DNA of 14,538 bases from Bacteroidales bacterium. Lineage in GTDB: Bacteria; Bacteroidota; Bacteroidia; Bacteroidales; UBA7960. The stretch covers positions 1 to 14,538 of the forward strand of contig SLEW01000070.1 in NCBI GenBank assembly GCA_007124575.1, read 5' to 3'. This document shows, in pieces, positions 1 through 6,906 of the stretch (position 1 is its first letter; each line of letters begins with the position of its first letter). Made by a program: the position numbers and the translations under genes. The notes beneath the pieces were generated by a model. It saw nothing but the letters and a program-made list of their open reading frames with translations. It was not told the DNA's origin and searched no databases.

Positions 1-1
1 G

Positions 2-1129
2 GATGACAGTCCCGCAGGCCAGATCAATCAGCGCACCCGCTTATCGCTGGCTTTTGATCATGAGGGCCGGATCAGCACACGCATATCCTTGCAAGACACA
101 CGCCTTTGGGGAGAATATCTCACCATGGATGGTCGTTCATCCCTGGGTTTATATGAAGCATGGATTGCCTTGGATCCCAGCGAAAACCTTCGTATAAAGG
201 CTGGCCGGCAAGAGCTTCGATATGACACCCAGCGCCTGATGGCCTTTAACGACTGGGCACTCACCGGTCGAACGCACGATGCACTCACGTTCAGATACAC
301 CACAGAGGGCGGAAGCCGTTTGCACGTTGGAGCAGCCTTTAACCAAAGTGACAACCGGCTTTTTGAAACCCATTATCCGTTGAACAACTATAAAACACTA
401 AACTATATTTGGTACAACACACAGCTTACCGACGACCTGAATGCTTCGCTGCATGCTATTGCAGATGGTTATGAACATCCGGACGACGCTGATGAGTTTA
501 ACCTAAGGTACACCCTCGCGTCATACCTGGTTTATGACGTTACACCAAACCTCAACTTTCGCTTGTATCCCTCGTATCAGCTCGGGAAAACCGCATGGGG
601 CCAAAACATCAATGCTTTTTACGTCATGCTGGAAGCCGCTGCAAGCATGACAGTATACATGCAAAACACCCTGGGGCTGGAGATTTTTTCCGGTATGGAT
701 CAGGTAGATGAGGGAGACACCTTCACCGCTTTCGATGACCTCTATGGGGTGGGACATGCCCGGCAGGGTTTTATGGATTATTTCACGAACTTCCCTGACC
801 ACACACAAAATGCCGGGCTGATCAACCCCTATCTTAAAAACAGTTATCACATCAGCGAAACCACCACTCTTTCAGCTGACCTGCACCTGTTCTTCATACA
901 AAATGATTACCCGGATCCCCTCACAGGTGAAGCCATTGACAGCTACCTGGGCACAGAAATCGATCTGGTGCTGACACATCGCTTCAACGAATTTACACAA
1001 ATCCTGTTTGGATATTCCACGCTATTTGGCAGCGAAAGCATGGAGGTCATCAGCGGAGGCGACAGTGGCGAGTATGCGCACTGGGCGTTTGCCATGATCC
1101 GCATGTCGCCCTCCTTCCTTTCACGATAG
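2..1129 (+). CDS. Alginate-export-type outer-membrane beta-barrel protein, 3' part only
   Basis: The reading frame is open from base 2 to the TAG at 1127-1129, giving 375 residues; the N-terminus and signal peptide lie off the window. The visible part begins with NQRTRLSLAFDHEGRIS, followed by LQDTRLWGEY and AGRQELRYDTQRLMAFNDW. This series of alternating strands with the GRQEL-YD-QRL pattern is what I recall from the alginate_export family (Pfam PF13372), outer-membrane channels related to Pseudomonas AlgE. The rest alternates short amphipathic strands and polar turns, as a barrel would. The C-terminus ends SFLSR, not in the aromatic residue common to barrel proteins. There is no alginate or polysaccharide gene nearby, so the substrate is unknown; family members in Bacteroidota are often orphan porins. 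The next gene, rpsO, has its own promoter, so this gene probably ends an upstream unit. No convincing terminator follows it. Family call fairly sure, substrate not. Confidence 0.8.
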   Translation, partial: DDSPAGQINQRTRLSLAFDHEGRISTRISLQDTRLWGEYLTMDGRSSLGLYEAWIALDPSENLRIKAGRQELRYDTQRLMAFNDWALTGRTHDALTFRYTTEGGSRLHVGAAFNQSDNRLFETHYPLNNYKTLNYIWYNTQLTDDLNASLHAIADGYEHPDDADEFNLRYTLASYLVYDVTPNLNFRLYPSYQLGKTAWGQNINAFYVMLEAAASMTVYMQNTLGLEIFSGMDQVDEGDTFTAFDDLYGVGHARQGFMDYFTNFPDHTQNAGLINPYLKNSYHISETTTLSADLHLFFIQNDYPDPLTGEAIDSYLGTEIDLVLTHRFNEFTQILFGYSTLFGSESMEVISGGDSGEYAHWAFAMIRMSPSFLSR

Positions 1130-1161
1130 CAAAAAAAAGAGAAAATATTTGCTGAAGTAAT

Positions 1162-1192
1162 TTTGTAAATCACAAAATACTTCGTACTTTTG
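1162..1192 (+). promoter_or_regulatory. Bacteroidota-type promoter for rpsO
   Basis: A -33 element TTTG at 1162-1165 is followed after 19 bases by TACTTTTG at 1185-1192, an exact match to the TAnnTTTG -7 consensus known from Bacteroides. The spacing is in the usual range. Transcription would start near 1198-1200, leaving a leader of about 45 bases before the rpsO ATG at 1243. This is the best promoter in the window. Confidence 0.75.
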
Positions 1193-1242
1193 CAAATCTG
1201 TAAAAGAAGAATTTAGAATAAAAGAAACAAACGCTTCAAAAC

Positions 1243-1512
1243 ATGTATTTAAGCCCGGAGATCAAGAAGAATATCTTCAAAGAATATGGAGGGAAAGAAA
1301 CCGATACAGGTTCCCCGGAAAGCCAGATTGCTTTATTCACCCATCGGATCAAACACCTGACCGACCACCTGAAAACCAACAAAAAAGATTTGGGCACAAG
1401 GCGCTCATTGGTGTTATTGGTTGGAAAAAGAAGAAAGCTGCTGAATTATCTTAAGGATAATGACATTGAGCGTTACCGGGCTATCATTAAGAAGCTCAAC
1501 CTGAGAAAGTAA
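1243..1512 (+). CDS. rpsO: 30S ribosomal protein S15
   Basis: Encodes 89 aa, the usual S15 length. S15 binds the central domain of 16S rRNA as an early primary binder in 30S assembly and contributes to an intersubunit bridge. Recognisable stretches are GGKETDTGSPESQIALFT near residues 15-32, HRIKHLTDHLKTNKKDLGTR, then SLVLLVGKRRKLLNYL and the C-terminal IIKKLNLRK. The protein is all alpha-helical and highly basic. The ATG at 1243 gives the standard N-terminus (MYLSPEIKKNI); the purine-rich run before it is only a weak ribosome-binding site, as is usual in this phylum. A canonical Bacteroidota promoter lies about 50 bases upstream and an intrinsic terminator directly downstream. pnp follows, the same arrangement as in Escherichia coli. 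Identification is essentially certain. Confidence 0.98.
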   Translation: MYLSPEIKKNIFKEYGGKETDTGSPESQIALFTHRIKHLTDHLKTNKKDLGTRRSLVLLVGKRRKLLNYLKDNDIERYRAIIKKLNLRK

Positions 1513-1529
1513 TATTATTTAGAAAGGGA

Positions 1530-1561
1530 CAGGCAATTACTCGTTAATTGCCTGTTTTTTT
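1530..1561 (+). terminator. Intrinsic terminator between rpsO and pnp
   Basis: A perfect 10-bp stem pairs CAGGCAATTA (1530-1539) with TAATTGCCTG (1545-1554) around the 5-base loop CTCGT, and is followed by seven T residues (1555-1561). It starts 17 bases after the rpsO stop. Because no clear promoter lies between it and pnp, it may act as an attenuating rather than absolute terminator. Confidence 0.9.
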
Positions 1562-1614
1562 ATCTAAATATTTAACTGAATTATATATTAACAAGAAGAA
1601 AAGAGAAATTGAAG

Positions 1615-3750
1615 ATGAGTAAACCAAAAGGAATTCAGAAGACGATCGATCTTGGTGATGGCAGGACCATAACCATTGAAACAGGTAAGCTTGCCAAGCA
1701 GGCTGACGGTTCAGTTGTGCTGAGCATGGGAGACACCATGCTCCTTGCTACTGTAGTAGCCAAATCAGAAATTAAAGAAGGGCAATCGTTTTTGCCTCTC
1801 TCTGTTGATTACCAAGAAAAATATGCGGCAGCCGGACGTTTTCCTGGTGGCTTTTTCAAAAGGGAAGCGCGTCCGTCTGAACACGAAATACTTATCTCAC
1901 GACTGGTTGACAGGGCCTTACGCCCCATGTTCCCAGACTATTACATGGCAGAAACCCAAGTGTTGATTTCATTGATATCAGCCGGTGATGATACGCTGCC
2001 GGATGCCCTGGCAGGTTTTGCTGCATCATCAGCAATAGCTGTTTCTGACATCCCTTTCAACGGGCCAATCTCAGAGGTAAGGGTTGCACGTATCGACGGG
2101 CAATTTGTAATCAACCCGGGGATCACCGCCCTGGAGTCGGCAGACATCGACCTGATCGTGGCTGGCACCCTGGATAATATCGTCATGGTGGAAGGAGCAA
2201 CCCAGGAGGTTTCCGAAGCTGACCTGCTTGAAGCAGTAAAAGCAGCACATGGCGCCATCAAAGACCAGTGCCAGGCACAGCTTGACCTTGCAGCAGAAGT
2301 GGAAAAGGCCCAAACCAAGCGCGAATATCCGCCAAAGGAGTCTGACGAAGAACTGCTGCAAGAGATGAAGAAAGAGCTCTATCAGAAGCTCTACGATGTC
2401 ACAAGTCAGCAGATCAGCGATAAGCAAAAACGCAAAGAATCCTTTAACGAGGTACTTGAGCAATATAAAGAAGGAATGGATGAAGAACGGCTCGAAGAAA
2501 AGGGCGACCTCATCAAGTCTTATTTTGGAGAAATTCAAAAGCAAGCCATTCGCGACTTTGTGCTCGATTCACAAAAACGCCTGGATGGCCGTAACCCTGA
2601 TGAGATCCGTGACATATGGACGGAGGTGGATTACCTGCCGGCAGCACACGGATCAGCAATCTTCACACGTGGAGAGACACAGTCGCTTACAACGGTTACC
2701 CTTGGTACAAAACTCGACGAGCAGACAATAGATGGCGCCGTAATAGAAGGAAAAAGCAAGTTCCTTCTGCATTACAACTTCCCGCCATTTTGCACCGGAG
2801 AGGCCAAGATGATGCGCTTCACCAGCCGCAGGGAGATAGGCCATGGGAACCTGGCCATGCGGGGACTGAAAGCCGTGCTGCCTGATGGCAACGACAACCC
2901 TTACACCATCCGCATAGTATCAGACATCCTGGAGTCGAATGGCTCGTCTTCAATGGCCACCGTATGTGCAGGCACAATGGCACTTATGGATGCCGGTGTA
3001 AAAATCAGCAAGCCCGTGTCGGGCATCGCCATGGGCATGATAGCAGATACAGAAAGTGACAGATACGCCATTCTCTCAGATATCCTGGGCGATGAAGACC
3101 ACCTTGGAGACATGGACTTTAAAGTAACCGGTACAAAAGACGGTATCACGGCATGCCAGATGGATATCAAAGTCGATGGCCTTCGTTATGAAGTACTCGA
3201 AGAAGCACTCGCACAAGCACGCAAAGGTCGCCTCCATATTCTGAATGAAATGGAAAAGGATATCAGCAGCCCGAGAGAAGATTATAAACCTCATGTGCCA
3301 CGCATTATCAAGCTTACCGTCCCCAAAGAATTCATAGGAGCAATCATCGGACCTGGTGGAAAAGTAATCCAGGAACTGCAGAAAGAAAGTGGTGCAACGA
3401 TCGTCATTGAAGAAGTAGGTGAATACGGAGTAGTAGATATCGTATCGGAAAACAAGAAATCGATCGATTATGTGGTAGACCGCATCAAAGGCATTATCGC
3501 AGTACCGGAAATAGGTCAGGTATATCAGGGCAAGATCAAGAGCATTGTACCCTTTGGCATGTTCGTGGAAATCCTTCCCGGAAAGGAAGGCCTGCTTCAC
3601 ATCAGTGAGATTGAATGGAGAAGGCTGGATAAAGTTGAAGACAGCGGGTTTGAAGTTGGCGATGAAATTGAAGTGAAACTGCTGGATGTAGATAAAAAAA
3701 CCGGAAAGCTAAAGCTTTCGAGAAAAGCTTTGCTGCCCCGCGACAAATAA
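1615..3750 (+). CDS. pnp: Polyribonucleotide nucleotidyltransferase (PNPase)
   Basis: PNPase degrades RNA 3' to 5' with phosphate, releasing nucleoside diphosphates, and can also add 3' tails; it works as a trimer. The 711-aa product has the full family layout. The first RNase PH domain is at about 10-145 (FFKREARPSEHEI). A charged helical linker spans roughly 150-320. The second RNase PH domain runs from about 320 to 545 (LDGRNPDEIRDI, TRGETQSLTTVTLGT, GDEDHLGDMDFKVTGT), with acidic residues near 495 and 501 matching the catalytic aspartates known in E. coli. A KH domain follows at about 562-620 with the loop IIGPGGK, then an S1 domain at about 632-700 (GKIKSIVPFGMFVEILPGKEG). I place the start at ATG 1615 (MSKPKG), after a purine-rich tract, rather than at TTG 1609. 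It follows the rpsO terminator and is 23 bases before rpoD. Confidence 0.98.
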   Translation: MSKPKGIQKTIDLGDGRTITIETGKLAKQADGSVVLSMGDTMLLATVVAKSEIKEGQSFLPLSVDYQEKYAAAGRFPGGFFKREARPSEHEILISRLVDRALRPMFPDYYMAETQVLISLISAGDDTLPDALAGFAASSAIAVSDIPFNGPISEVRVARIDGQFVINPGITALESADIDLIVAGTLDNIVMVEGATQEVSEADLLEAVKAAHGAIKDQCQAQLDLAAEVEKAQTKREYPPKESDEELLQEMKKELYQKLYDVTSQQISDKQKRKESFNEVLEQYKEGMDEERLEEKGDLIKSYFGEIQKQAIRDFVLDSQKRLDGRNPDEIRDIWTEVDYLPAAHGSAIFTRGETQSLTTVTLGTKLDEQTIDGAVIEGKSKFLLHYNFPPFCTGEAKMMRFTSRREIGHGNLAMRGLKAVLPDGNDNPYTIRIVSDILESNGSSSMATVCAGTMALMDAGVKISKPVSGIAMGMIADTESDRYAILSDILGDEDHLGDMDFKVTGTKDGITACQMDIKVDGLRYEVLEEALAQARKGRLHILNEMEKDISSPREDYKPHVPRIIKLTVPKEFIGAIIGPGGKVIQELQKESGATIVIEEVGEYGVVDIVSENKKSIDYVVDRIKGIIAVPEIGQVYQGKIKSIVPFGMFVEILPGKEGLLHISEIEWRRLDKVEDSGFEVGDEIEVKLLDVDKKTGKLKLSRKALLPRDK

Positions 3751-3773
3751 CATTCGTAGCAAATTTTTCAAAT

Positions 3774-4643
3774 GTGAGACAACTTAAAATAGTCAAACAA
3801 GTCACCAACCGTGATACCGCATCACTGGACAAGTATTTGCAGGAAATCGCCAAAGTCCCTCTGATTTCTTCTGAAGAAGAGGTACTTCTTGCACAGCGTA
3901 TCAAAAAAGGTGATAAGGCCGCCCTGGAAAAACTATGCAAGGCAAATCTACGCTTCGTGGTCTCCGTTTCCAAACAGTACCAAAACCAAGGGCTCAGCTT
4001 GCCTGACCTTATAAATGAAGGCAACCTGGGTCTGTTAAAAGCTGCAGAGCGGTTCGATGAAACCAAAGGATTCAAGTTTATCTCCTATGCCGTCTGGTGG
4101 ATCCGGCAATCCATCCTCCAGGCGCTGGCGGAACAGGCACGCATCGTAAGGCTTCCGCTAAATAAGATCGGCACCATCAACAAAGTGAATAAGGCCTACG
4201 GGGAACTGGAACAAAAGCATGAACGGGAACCAGACCCCGATGAGATCGCTGAGGCACTCGGCCTTACCCTGGAGGATGTAAAAGAAGCACTCCGTCATGG
4301 TGGCAGGCATCTGAGCATGGATGCCCCAATAATTGAAGGCGAAGAATCTTCAGATATGTATGAAGTTCTTTCCAGCAAAAATGAGTCTGAAACCCCAGAA
4401 AACAACCTTCTTTACGATTCTTTAAAAAATGAGATTGAACGGACAATTGCTACCCTGCCCAAAAGAGAGGAAGATGTAATTGTGCACTATTTTGGGCTTA
4501 ACGGCCTGCAACCACATACGCTTGAAGAGATTGGTGAAAAGCTTAACCTGACAAGAGAAAGAGCCAGGCAAATAAAAGAGCGGGCACTAAGGCACCTCAA
4601 GCAAACCTCTAAATGTAAAATCCTTAAAACTTACCTGGGATAA
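3774..4643 (+). CDS. rpoD: Primary RNA polymerase sigma factor, short Bacteroidota type
   Basis: Directs RNA polymerase to housekeeping promoters. The 289-aa length and the absence of region 1.1 are normal for RpoD of Bacteroidota. Region 1.2 is near residues 14-45 (SLDKYLQEIAKVPLISSEEE). Region 2 follows with NLRFVVSVSKQYQNQGL, LPDLINEGNLGLLKAAERF and the -10-reading segment SYAVWWIRQSILQALAEQAR. Region 3 runs to about 205 and region 4 to the end, closing with ILKTYLG. The helix-turn-helix is at about 249-270 (TLEEIGEKLNLTRERARQIK); the usual VRQIK is ARQIK here (Ala264). I chose the GTG at 3774 because it gives the family N-terminus MRQLKI and no in-frame ATG lies near. There is no Shine-Dalgarno sequence, and an ATG-TGA pair at 3772-3777 overlaps the start. 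Probably transcribed with pnp and rpe. Confidence 0.95.
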   Translation: MRQLKIVKQVTNRDTASLDKYLQEIAKVPLISSEEEVLLAQRIKKGDKAALEKLCKANLRFVVSVSKQYQNQGLSLPDLINEGNLGLLKAAERFDETKGFKFISYAVWWIRQSILQALAEQARIVRLPLNKIGTINKVNKAYGELEQKHEREPDPDEIAEALGLTLEDVKEALRHGGRHLSMDAPIIEGEESSDMYEVLSSKNESETPENNLLYDSLKNEIERTIATLPKREEDVIVHYFGLNGLQPHTLEEIGEKLNLTRERARQIKERALRHLKQTSKCKILKTYLG

Positions 4644-4678
4644 TTCCCTGATAACCACTTCATAAATCATCAGCCGTT

Positions 4679-5332
4679 ATGTCACACCTGGTAGCTCCCT
4701 CCCTGCTGTCTGCAAATTTCCTGCAGTTGAAAGATGAGATCGACATGGTAAACCAAAGCGAAGCAGATCTTTTTCACGTGGATGTGATGGATGGTCACTT
4801 TGTCCCGAATATCTCCTTTGGATTTTCCATCATAAAACAAATCAAATCACAGGCAGAAAAACCACTGGATGTGCATCTTATGATCAGCAATCCTGATCAT
4901 TACCTCCGTGATTTCAAAGATGCCGGTGCTGACTGGCTCAGTGTTCATTATGAAACCTGCCCTCACCTTCACCGGACCATCCAGCAAATACATAACCTGG
5001 AGATGAAGCCCGGTGTGGTTATTAATCCGCATACCCATGTGGAGCTCCTCAGAGACATATTGCCCGATGTAGGGTTTGTGTTACTGATGTCAGTAAACCC
5101 CGGCTTCGGGGGCCAGCACTTTATCGAAAACGCATACAGACGAATTGCTGCCCTGAGAGAGATGAAAGCAGCCCTAAATCCGGACCTGTTCATTGAAGTG
5201 GATGGCGGAGTTGGTACAGGTAATGCAGCAGCATTACTCGAGGCTGGCGCAGACATCCTGGTGGCAGGAAGCGCCATCTTTAAAGCCAGCGACCCAAAAG
5301 CCACCATAAAAAAGCTGAAGAATCCCGCATAA
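4679..5332 (+). CDS. rpe: Ribulose-phosphate 3-epimerase
   Basis: Interconverts D-ribulose 5-phosphate and D-xylulose 5-phosphate in the non-oxidative pentose phosphate pathway; cytosolic. The 217-aa protein is a standard single-domain TIM barrel. Metal and catalytic residues are present: His33 and Asp35 in FHVDVMDGHFVPN, His66 in LDVHLMI, and Asp175 in EVDGGV. The phosphate-binding turns MSVNPGFGGQ and LVAGSAIF are intact. The ATG at 4679 gives the typical MSHLVAPSLLSANF start. It lies 35 bases after rpoD on the same strand with no terminator between, so cotranscription is likely. The last two codons and the stop (CCC GCA TAA) are repeated exactly just downstream. The gene converges on the minus-strand transporter across a 99-base gap that holds no recognisable terminator. 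Confidence 0.97.
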   Translation: MSHLVAPSLLSANFLQLKDEIDMVNQSEADLFHVDVMDGHFVPNISFGFSIIKQIKSQAEKPLDVHLMISNPDHYLRDFKDAGADWLSVHYETCPHLHRTIQQIHNLEMKPGVVINPHTHVELLRDILPDVGFVLLMSVNPGFGGQHFIENAYRRIAALREMKAALNPDLFIEVDGGVGTGNAAALLEAGADILVAGSAIFKASDPKATIKKLKNPA

Positions 5333-5341
5333 CCCGCATAA
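5324..5341 (+). repeat. Perfect 9-bp tandem duplication over the rpe stop codon
   Basis: CCCGCATAA at 5324-5332 encodes the last two residues (Pro-Ala) and stop of rpe, and is followed directly by an identical CCCGCATAA at 5333-5341. The copies are in frame, so readthrough of the first stop would add only Pro-Ala before a second TAA. The likely origin is replication slippage. Confidence 0.9.
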
Positions 5342-5431
5342 GGGCTGTACTGCAAAAATAAAATGCAGGACGCCAGTGTTTCCGGTGAATAATACATATA
5401 GCATGGCTCGAATTTCTGAACCAGGCTAAGT

Positions 5432-6613
5432 TTAATCCGCACCTTTCCAGTAACCCCTTTTACCGGTGGCAAACAATACCAGGGCCAGTAGCAAAAGCAA
5501 CAATGCCACGAGGAAAAAACTCTGGTATAGCGTGGTCAGTGCTACCAGAGGTTGCAACAACACAGGAGATAAAAACATCCCCATAAAAATACAGGTGTTA
5601 AGATAACCGACCAGGGTCCCCCGGACTTCTGCAGGTGCAAGATTAACCAACCAAAGGTTAATATTGGCCATTTGCATACCAAAACCCAAGCCGCCGGTAA
5701 GGATTCCCGCTACCATCATCCAATAAGAGTCACTGAAACTGATAATGGTATATCCACAAGCTACCAGAATGTATACCATCGCCATGATGTAGGGAAAATC
5801 AATATGTCTTTTTATTCTGGAATAACTAAAAGCCATGACAATGGCGGTAACATTCATGAAGGCTATGGCAAACCCTACCTGTGTATTGCTGACCCCTTCC
5901 AGGGCACTAAGCATAAAAGGGAGTTGCACCGGTATCATGTAAAAGACGGCAAAGGAAAAGAAAGCAATGGCGTATACCCAGAGAACCTGTGAAGGGATCT
6001 TTCTTAAAAGCTCCATGCTTAATAGTTTCACACCACCCACCGGCTTTATCCTTCGGGGCTCATAAACAGAAATTATCGCCATGCCCAGGATGACCAGGGA
6101 TAAAGAATAGATCAAAAAAGGGTAACGCCAGTGGATGTCGGCAAGAAGACCGCCGGTGGATATGAACACCAGACCACCCGTGGAAGCAAAAGCGGCCTGA
6201 TACCCCATGAAGGTACTTCTTTGCTTTCCTTCATAGTAATCGCCAATAAGGGTGATGATACTGGTCATCAGAGCACCTACCGCAATACCCAGCATGGCAC
6301 GACCAATAAGGATTAAATATATGTTGGAAAGATAAGCACCTGTCGTTCCAGCCAGGGCATAAAGAAGCAATGAAAAAAGCAATACCTTTTTACGACCCGA
6401 CCAGTCAACAAAATACCCGGCAACAGGCGCCAGCAATGCAATAAATAATGCCGGCAAGGTAAGTATCAACTTACTCATCAGCTCCGGATCAGCCAGGTGA
6501 TCAAAAGCCCTGCTTATTTCTGGCAAAGCTGGCGAGATGATGGCTCCTGCCATAACCGTCAGTGTGCTTCCCAATAATAAGGTGGACCGCCTTAAACTTT
6601 CATAAGGTCGCAT
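5432..6613 (-). CDS. MFS transporter, predicted drug or metabolite exporter
   Basis: A 393-aa inner-membrane protein with about 12 hydrophobic helices, of the major facilitator superfamily. The first helix is near residues 12-32. The loop after helix 2 carries the superfamily signature as GYFVDWSGRKK (residues 66-76), with the conserved Gly, Asp and Gly-Arg-Lys. GRAMLGIAVGALMTS from about 104 matches the helix-4 motif, with Arg105 as the membrane-buried arginine. FASTGGLVFISTGGLLAD looks like the helix-5 motif typical of drug:H+ antiporters, and APAEVRGTLVGYLNT is a second-half counterpart. This resembles AraJ/Bcr-type efflux permeases, but the substrate cannot be read from the sequence. It is the only minus-strand gene in the window. 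The ATG at 6613 is the natural start; a candidate promoter lies about 40 bases upstream, beside a perfect inverted repeat. No regulator gene is adjacent. Confidence 0.85.
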   Translation of the reverse strand: MRPYESLRRSTLLLGSTLTVMAGAIISPALPEISRAFDHLADPELMSKLILTLPALFIALLAPVAGYFVDWSGRKKVLLFSLLLYALAGTTGAYLSNIYLILIGRAMLGIAVGALMTSIITLIGDYYEGKQRSTFMGYQAAFASTGGLVFISTGGLLADIHWRYPFLIYSLSLVILGMAIISVYEPRRIKPVGGVKLLSMELLRKIPSQVLWVYAIAFFSFAVFYMIPVQLPFMLSALEGVSNTQVGFAIAFMNVTAIVMAFSYSRIKRHIDFPYIMAMVYILVACGYTIISFSDSYWMMVAGILTGGLGFGMQMANINLWLVNLAPAEVRGTLVGYLNTCIFMGMFLSPVLLQPLVALTTLYQSFFLVALLLLLLALVLFATGKRGYWKGAD

Positions 6614-6652
6614 AATCCAATTATCAAATTTTCACCGAAAAACATTTTAAGG

Positions 6653-6681
6653 CAAATGTAGCTATTTTATCACAGGACAAT
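6653..6681 (-). promoter_or_regulatory. Candidate promoter of the MFS exporter
   Basis: On the minus strand TACATTTG (6660 to 6653) matches TAnnTTTG exactly, about 40 bases before the ATG. The upstream element would be ATTG (6681 to 6678), three of four matches to TTTG at a short spacing of 17. The -7 element is good and the -33 weak, so this is tentative. Confidence 0.4.
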
Positions 6682-6717
6682 AAAGAGAAGCATGAACAAT
6701 ACAGGTTGCTTTATTGT
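6677..6717. repeat. 9-bp perfect inverted repeat upstream of the MFS gene, possible operator
   Basis: ACAATAAAG (6677-6685) and CTTTATTGT (6709-6717) are exact reverse complements separated by 23 bases. The left arm overlaps the putative -33 element of the MFS promoter, where a repressor or activator could bind. The arm spacing (about 32 bases centre to centre, three helical turns) would place both arms on the same face. It could also be chance in AT-rich DNA. Confidence 0.45.
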
Positions 6718-6771
6718 TGACGTTTATTCCCCGTAAATAATTGATGAACACTTTTGTTTAAGTTTTTTTAA

Positions 6772-6846
6772 TTCAACATTGAACATTTTAGATATTTAAT
6801 TGTCTATATAGGTGAAGGCATTGATAAATAAAACATAACCAATGCC
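6772..6846. repeat. Two further short inverted repeats in the divergent intergenic region
   Basis: TTCAACATTGAA (6772-6783) is two 5-base arms around CA. GGCATTG (6817-6823) and CAATGCC (6840-6846) are exact reverse complements 16 bases apart. Both lie in the 293-base gap between the divergent MFS and small secreted-protein genes, where I see no coding sequence. They may be protein-binding sites or chance. Confidence 0.35.
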
Positions 6847-6862
6847 AAATTGACAACAGACA

Positions 6863-6881
6863 CAAAATATTTCAAAATATT
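6863..6881 (+). repeat. 9-bp direct repeat at 10-bp period before the small secreted-protein gene
   Basis: CAAAATATT occurs at 6863-6871 and again at 6873-6881, one helical turn apart and 26-44 bases before the ATG at 6907. That is where a regulator would contact the promoter. I find no convincing TAnnTTTG element for this gene, so the start site is unknown and the repeat may simply reflect high AT content. Confidence 0.4.
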
Positions 6882-6906
6882 GTAAAACCAAAAAAATCCA
6901 GACATT

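Noticed and set aside
1198..1242. S15 autoregulatory leader before rpsO
   Set aside because: The leader is only about 45 bases, purine-rich, with no stem that could form a pseudoknot or S15-binding junction.
3076..3600. Minus-strand open frame of 174 codons opposite pnp
   Set aside because: It is antisense to the second RNase PH, KH and S1 domains of pnp; no start context, promoter or recognisable motif.
5350..5368. Hairpin CTGCA/TGCAG between rpe and the MFS gene as a shared terminator
   Set aside because: Only 5 bp with a 9-base loop and no T run on either side; too weak to call.
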